From the NCBI RefSeq assembly GCF_020215705.1, contig NZ_JAIWNB010000043.1, positions 1-52,611 of the forward strand: a DNA stretch of 52,611 bases. Reading direction: 5' to 3'. The DNA comes from Nonomuraea aurantiaca. GTDB taxonomy: Bacteria; Actinomycetota; Actinomycetes; Streptosporangiales; Streptosporangiaceae. The position numbers were made by a program, and so were the translations under genes. Positions 49,719 through 52,611 of the stretch are shown here, in pieces; the stretch's first letter is position 1, and each line of letters starts with the position of its first letter. Under the pieces are notes generated by a model. The model saw only the letters and a list, made by a program, of their open reading frames with translations. It did not search any database and was not told where the DNA came from.

Positions 49719-50765
49719 ATGTCCGGCAGCCGCCTTCGGCTCGGCGCCTGCCTGTCCCTGTCGGGCGAGTACGCCAGATTCGGCAGGCAGGCCGGGCTCG
49801 CCCTGGACATCTGGCGGTCCACGACCGGCGCGGCGGACCTCCGCATCGAGGACGACGGCAGCGATCCCGAGCGGCTGGCAGCCCTCCTCCCCAGGGTTTC
49901 GGCGGAGTGCGACCTCCTGCTCGGCCCCTACTCCACCCTGCTCATGCGGAGAGCGGGAGCCATAGCCGCGGCCCTGGATCGCCTGATCTGGAACCACGGC
50001 GGATCAGGCGACGACGTGGAGACCGCCCACCCCGGCCACATCGTGTCCGTGCCGACGCCGGCCGGCCGCTACGCGGAGCCCTTCGTCCGGCACCTCGCCG
50101 CCCGCGAGGATCCCCGCCCGCTCCAGATCCTCTCCGGCAAGGGCGCCTTCGGCCGTCAGGCCGCCGACGGCGCCGAGCGCCTGGCGCGCGCCCTCGGGAT
50201 GCACCCCATCCGGCACCACCCGAGCCCACCGGAAGCCTGGGACCTCCGCTCATTCGAAGAGGGTTGGGACCTCTTCTGCGCCGGCTCGTTCGAAGAGGAC
50301 GTGGCGACCGTCAATCGCGCCAGATCCCTGCCGACGCCCCCGCGGACCGTGTGCGCTGTGGCCGCGGGCGTACGCGAGTTCGGCCAGGCCGTCGACGATC
50401 CTCTGGGCGTCTATGGGGTCGGGCAGTGGTTTCCCGGCGGAGGCGGTCACGTCGAGCTGCCGTCCATCGCCGAGGACGACTTCCTGGCCGCCTACCGGGA
50501 GCGCACCGGTTCGCTCCCGGACTATCCAGCCGTACAGGCCGTCGCCGCCGCGGTCATCGCGACCCATTGCGCCCGGCAGGCCGGCAGCACGGCCCGTGAG
50601 GCGCTGTGGTCCGCCGCCACGACGTTGGAGATCACCACCCTGTTCGGCGCCTTCAAGATGGATCCCCGCACGGGAGCCCAGGTCGGGCACCAGACGACAC
50701 TCACCAGATGGGGCGCCGAAGGCCCCGCCATCGCAACGTCAAGGTCCCGTCACTCGCCGCCGTAG
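49719..50765 (+). CDS. Periplasmic-binding-fold (Leu/Ile/Val-type) protein lacking a signal
   Basis: 348 residues. LRLGACLSLSGEYARFGRQAGLALDIW is the start of the branched-chain amino acid-binding fold, followed by LLLGPYSTLLMRRAGAIAAAL and LPSIAEDDFLAAYRERTGSLPDYPAVQAVAAAVIATHC. There is no signal peptide or lipobox, no ABC permease or ATPase nearby, and GGGGG 3 nt before the ATG. It may be a cytoplasmic sensor (AmiC/FmdD-like) instead of a transporter subunit. Possibly co-transcribed with the F420-type oxidoreductase. Confidence 0.7.
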   Translation: MSGSRLRLGACLSLSGEYARFGRQAGLALDIWRSTTGAADLRIEDDGSDPERLAALLPRVSAECDLLLGPYSTLLMRRAGAIAAALDRLIWNHGGSGDDVETAHPGHIVSVPTPAGRYAEPFVRHLAAREDPRPLQILSGKGAFGRQAADGAERLARALGMHPIRHHPSPPEAWDLRSFEEGWDLFCAGSFEEDVATVNRARSLPTPPRTVCAVAAGVREFGQAVDDPLGVYGVGQWFPGGGGHVELPSIAEDDFLAAYRERTGSLPDYPAVQAVAAAVIATHCARQAGSTAREALWSAATTLEITTLFGAFKMDPRTGAQVGHQTTLTRWGAEGPAIATSRSRHSPP

Positions 50766-50788
50766 CAGAGTCCTCGCTCGGCCTGGCC

Positions 50789-51883
50789 TCAGCTTTGCGG
50801 GCGCTCACCCAGGGCCTCGGCCCAGCCCATGTCCTCGTACGTGACCTGCAGTGTCGGCGCCGATGCCCCTTGTGCGCGGAACTCGTAGGAGAGCAGCTCC
50901 GCCGTGTCGTCGTCCACGATCAGTCGAGCCTCGCCTGCGGCGTCCCCATTCCCTGCCGTGGCCCGCGCCAGGGCGACCCCGGTGCGCCCCAGCGAATCGG
51001 CGACTTCTCCCAGCGACTTGATCGCAGGCTGTTCGGCAAGCAGCCGGTAGAGGGCGGATCGGGTCCCGGGGCTGATCGGACCGGCCAGCAGGTCCTGCGC
51101 CGCCGACCACACGTACTCGGCGAACTCTGGCTTGGCGGGCCACCAGTCGCTTGCGGGCTCCTCGTCGTACAGCCGCCGCAACTGGCTCTCCAGCCTGTCC
51201 TCGCTGGTCTGCAGCTTGAGCAGTTGCCGGACGGTGAACCTGTGTGTGCCGATCTGAAAATGGAGCTCCATGTCGTAGTCGTTGGTCGACGGCTTCTCTT
51301 CGGCCAGGGCGGGCGAGCCCAGTTGCTTCCACTTCGCCTCGTCCGCCGAGGAAGCGAAGGCGACCTTCGGGTCCTGACCCGTCACGGTTCGGCTGGGCGC
51401 GCCTTTTTCGCTCGCGTACCAGCTGTCCTGGGTACTCGCCACGGTCGCCGAGAAGGGGATCTTCTGCCGTTGCGGCTTTCTGAATTTCTTCCCGTAATAA
51501 TGCGGCGGCTGGGAGGTGCGTTGACGGGTGTACCAGTAGGGGCCTGACGTGGCCGGCTCGCGGGCGGCGGTCTCGGCTGCGGCCAGCAGGACGGACCGAG
51601 CGTCCAGGGATTGTGTACGGGGGGAATGCGAGGACCGTGAACCGTCCCCGGAGGGCGGCGCACTGGCGATCGATGGCGGGCCGGCCGGGACGACTCCGCC
51701 GCTGCCCAGAACCACGACGACGGCTGCCGAGGCAAGGGCCGTTCCGGCGATGGCCCCCACCACGGCACGGGTCCGCCTGGCCCGGCGTCCCCGGCGTACC
51801 AGAGCCGACACCGGCGCGGGCGTGATCGGTTCACGCTGAGCGAGAGTCCGCAACGCCCGTGCGAACTCTTCATGATCGTTCAT
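50789..51883 (-). CDS. CU044_5270-type membrane protein, partner of the SigE-family sigma factor
   Basis: 364 residues. A short cytoplasmic N-terminus (EEFARALRTLAQREP), one transmembrane helix (AVVGAIAGTALASAAVVVVLG, about 40-60), then an extracellular domain with YWYTRQRTSQPPHYYGKKFR, LRRLYDEEPASDW, LLAGPISPGTRSALYRLLAE and AVVV-like strands. CU044_5270 proteins are regularly paired with sigma factors and probably act as anti-sigma regulators. Its ATG overlaps the sigma gene stop by 4 bp (ATGA), so the two are coupled. Confidence 0.75.
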   Translation of the reverse strand: MNDHEEFARALRTLAQREPITPAPVSALVRRGRRARRTRAVVGAIAGTALASAAVVVVLGSGGVVPAGPPSIASAPPSGDGSRSSHSPRTQSLDARSVLLAAAETAAREPATSGPYWYTRQRTSQPPHYYGKKFRKPQRQKIPFSATVASTQDSWYASEKGAPSRTVTGQDPKVAFASSADEAKWKQLGSPALAEEKPSTNDYDMELHFQIGTHRFTVRQLLKLQTSEDRLESQLRRLYDEEPASDWWPAKPEFAEYVWSAAQDLLAGPISPGTRSALYRLLAEQPAIKSLGEVADSLGRTGVALARATAGNGDAAGEARLIVDDDTAELLSYEFRAQGASAPTLQVTYEDMGWAEALGERPQS

Positions 51884-52377
51884 CGCGTTGCCTCCTGGTT
51901 GTCCCGCAGAGCCGTGCGCAGCCGCGCCATCGCTCTGGAGTGCTGACTCTTGACTGTGCCGACCGTGCAGCCGAGGGACGCCGCGACCGCTTTCTCCGTC
52001 AGGTCCTCGTAGTGCCGGAGCACGACGATGGCGCGCTGCCTGCGCGGCAGGGAGAGCAGCGCGCGGCGTAAATCCTCGTGCGGCTCGTACGGCCCGGACC
52101 GAGGATCGGCGTGATCAGGCGGGTCGGCAGTGGGCAGTTCCCGTTGACGTCGCCGCCACCAGCTGACGTTCCCATTGACCAGCATGCGGCGCAGATAGGC
52201 ATGCGGGTCGGTGGGACCTACGCGTCGCCACCGCACGTACAGCCGCACCAGGCAGTCCTGGAGCAGTTCCTCGGCCCGGTGACGGTCGCCGGTGAGCAGG
52301 ATGGCCACAGCCATGTGCTGGCTCCAGGCCGCCTCGGCGAAGGCGGCGTACGCGGCGTCTTCCGTTGGATCACTCAC
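51880..52377 (-). CDS. SigE-family ECF RNA polymerase sigma factor
   Basis: 165 residues. Sigma-2: FAEAAWSQHMAVAILLTGDRHRAEELLQDCLVRLYVRWRRV, the -10-binding region. Sigma-4: LRRALLSLPRRQRAIVVLRHYEDLTEKAVAASLGCTVGTVKSQHSRAMARLR, the -35 helix-turn-helix. Length and motifs match the SigE/SigM-like actinobacterial ECF group. The GTG at 52377 was taken. It is coupled to a downstream membrane partner gene that may inhibit it. Confidence 0.88.
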   Translation of the reverse strand: MSDPTEDAAYAAFAEAAWSQHMAVAILLTGDRHRAEELLQDCLVRLYVRWRRVGPTDPHAYLRRMLVNGNVSWWRRRQRELPTADPPDHADPRSGPYEPHEDLRRALLSLPRRQRAIVVLRHYEDLTEKAVAASLGCTVGTVKSQHSRAMARLRTALRDNQEATR

Positions 52378-52545
52378 ATGGCCTCAACGCGGAGGTGCCG
52401 GAAAAAGGTTGGCAGAAGGCCAGAATTGTTTCCGCGCCTCGTACCGGCCGGGGCCGCCGATGAGGGTTCGGGTGGTGGGTGGTCGATGGCGTCCCATCGA
52501 GTGGTGTAGTTCGTGACGATCAGTCACCGAGGTCTGGCAGAAGGT

Positions 52546-52611
52546 GAGCCATCGTGTGACGGTCGAAGGGAAGCGCTCATTCTTCCCGGAAGGACACGCT
52601 CACGATGGCTC
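52546..52611. repeat. Inverted repeat at the window end
   Basis: GAGCCATCGTG (52546-52556) and CACGATGGCTC (52601-52611), an 11-bp perfect dyad 44 bp apart, cut by the window edge. The right arm contains an ATG (52606) with GGAAGG 11 nt upstream, so a gene probably starts there. Could be a transposon end or a regulated leader. Confidence 0.45.

Overview
The window is high-GC actinomycete chromosome. The evidence is GTG/TTG starts, apparently leaderless promoters, the block ffs / dnaX / ybaB / recR / DUF5063 / lysC / asd, F420-type oxidoreductases, a SARP-NB-ARC-TPR regulator, an ECF41 sigma factor and a SigE-family sigma factor. The gene content is most like a filamentous member of Streptosporangiaceae (Nonomuraea-like). 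That placement is an inference from gene content, not a computed match.

Layout. 1-900: the 3' end of an IS30-type transposase that has cut off the C-terminus of a luciferase-like oxidoreductase. 1-6.4 kb: atypical SDR, RidA and a divergent WYL regulator, then RNase HII, a LysR regulator and a divergent aminotransferase. 6.5-14.9 kb: acetyltransferase, a 1003-residue SARP-type regulator, a class I methyltransferase, a zinc-ribbon hypothetical, a GNAT-TetR pair facing an HxlR regulator, and a membrane protein. 15.0-18.3 kb: SURF1, tyrosine phosphatase, amidohydrolase and a DUF1232 protein. 18.4-21.6 kb: TetR, F420-type oxidoreductase and amidase on one strand. 21.7-23 kb: a secreted M15-like protein with a long disordered linker.

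23-32 kb is the conserved core. asd, lysC (with an internal second start), DUF5063, recR, ybaB, dnaX and the SRP RNA all read leftward. A GAF-type regulator carrying a repeat insertion lies on the other strand between ybaB and dnaX, and a tRNA-Ser follows ffs. 32.0-32.6 kb is a graveyard of truncated gene ends. 33-34 kb holds a GNAT and an IF-1 paralogue followed by a long RNA hairpin.

34.2-38 kb is an arsenic island: arsM with its own ArsR; arsR, an aquaporin, arsC and an ArsN1-like acetyltransferase as a coupled operon; and a divergent ArsI/CadI protein. Together they would reduce arsenate, release arsenite through a channel, methylate arsenite, cleave or bind organoarsenicals and acetylate an amino-acid-like toxin.

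38-42 kb: AraC and hydrolase, LysR and MFS, as divergent pairs. 42.5-44.9 kb: a small secreted cysteine protein with a decayed duplicate, then an SDR driven by a textbook ECF41 promoter and the ECF41 sigma gene itself. 44.96-46.79 kb: a tight three-gene operon encoding a 15-cysteine double-psi-barrel-like protein, a Tat-signal protein and a MauE-type membrane protein. I rank this as the best candidate for an undescribed system. 46.8-52.4 kb: LysE transporter, zinc metallopeptidase, a small conserved protein, VOC protein, F420-type oxidoreductase, a leaderless periplasmic-binding-fold protein, and a SigE-family sigma factor with its membrane partner. The window ends in an inverted repeat beside a probable gene start.
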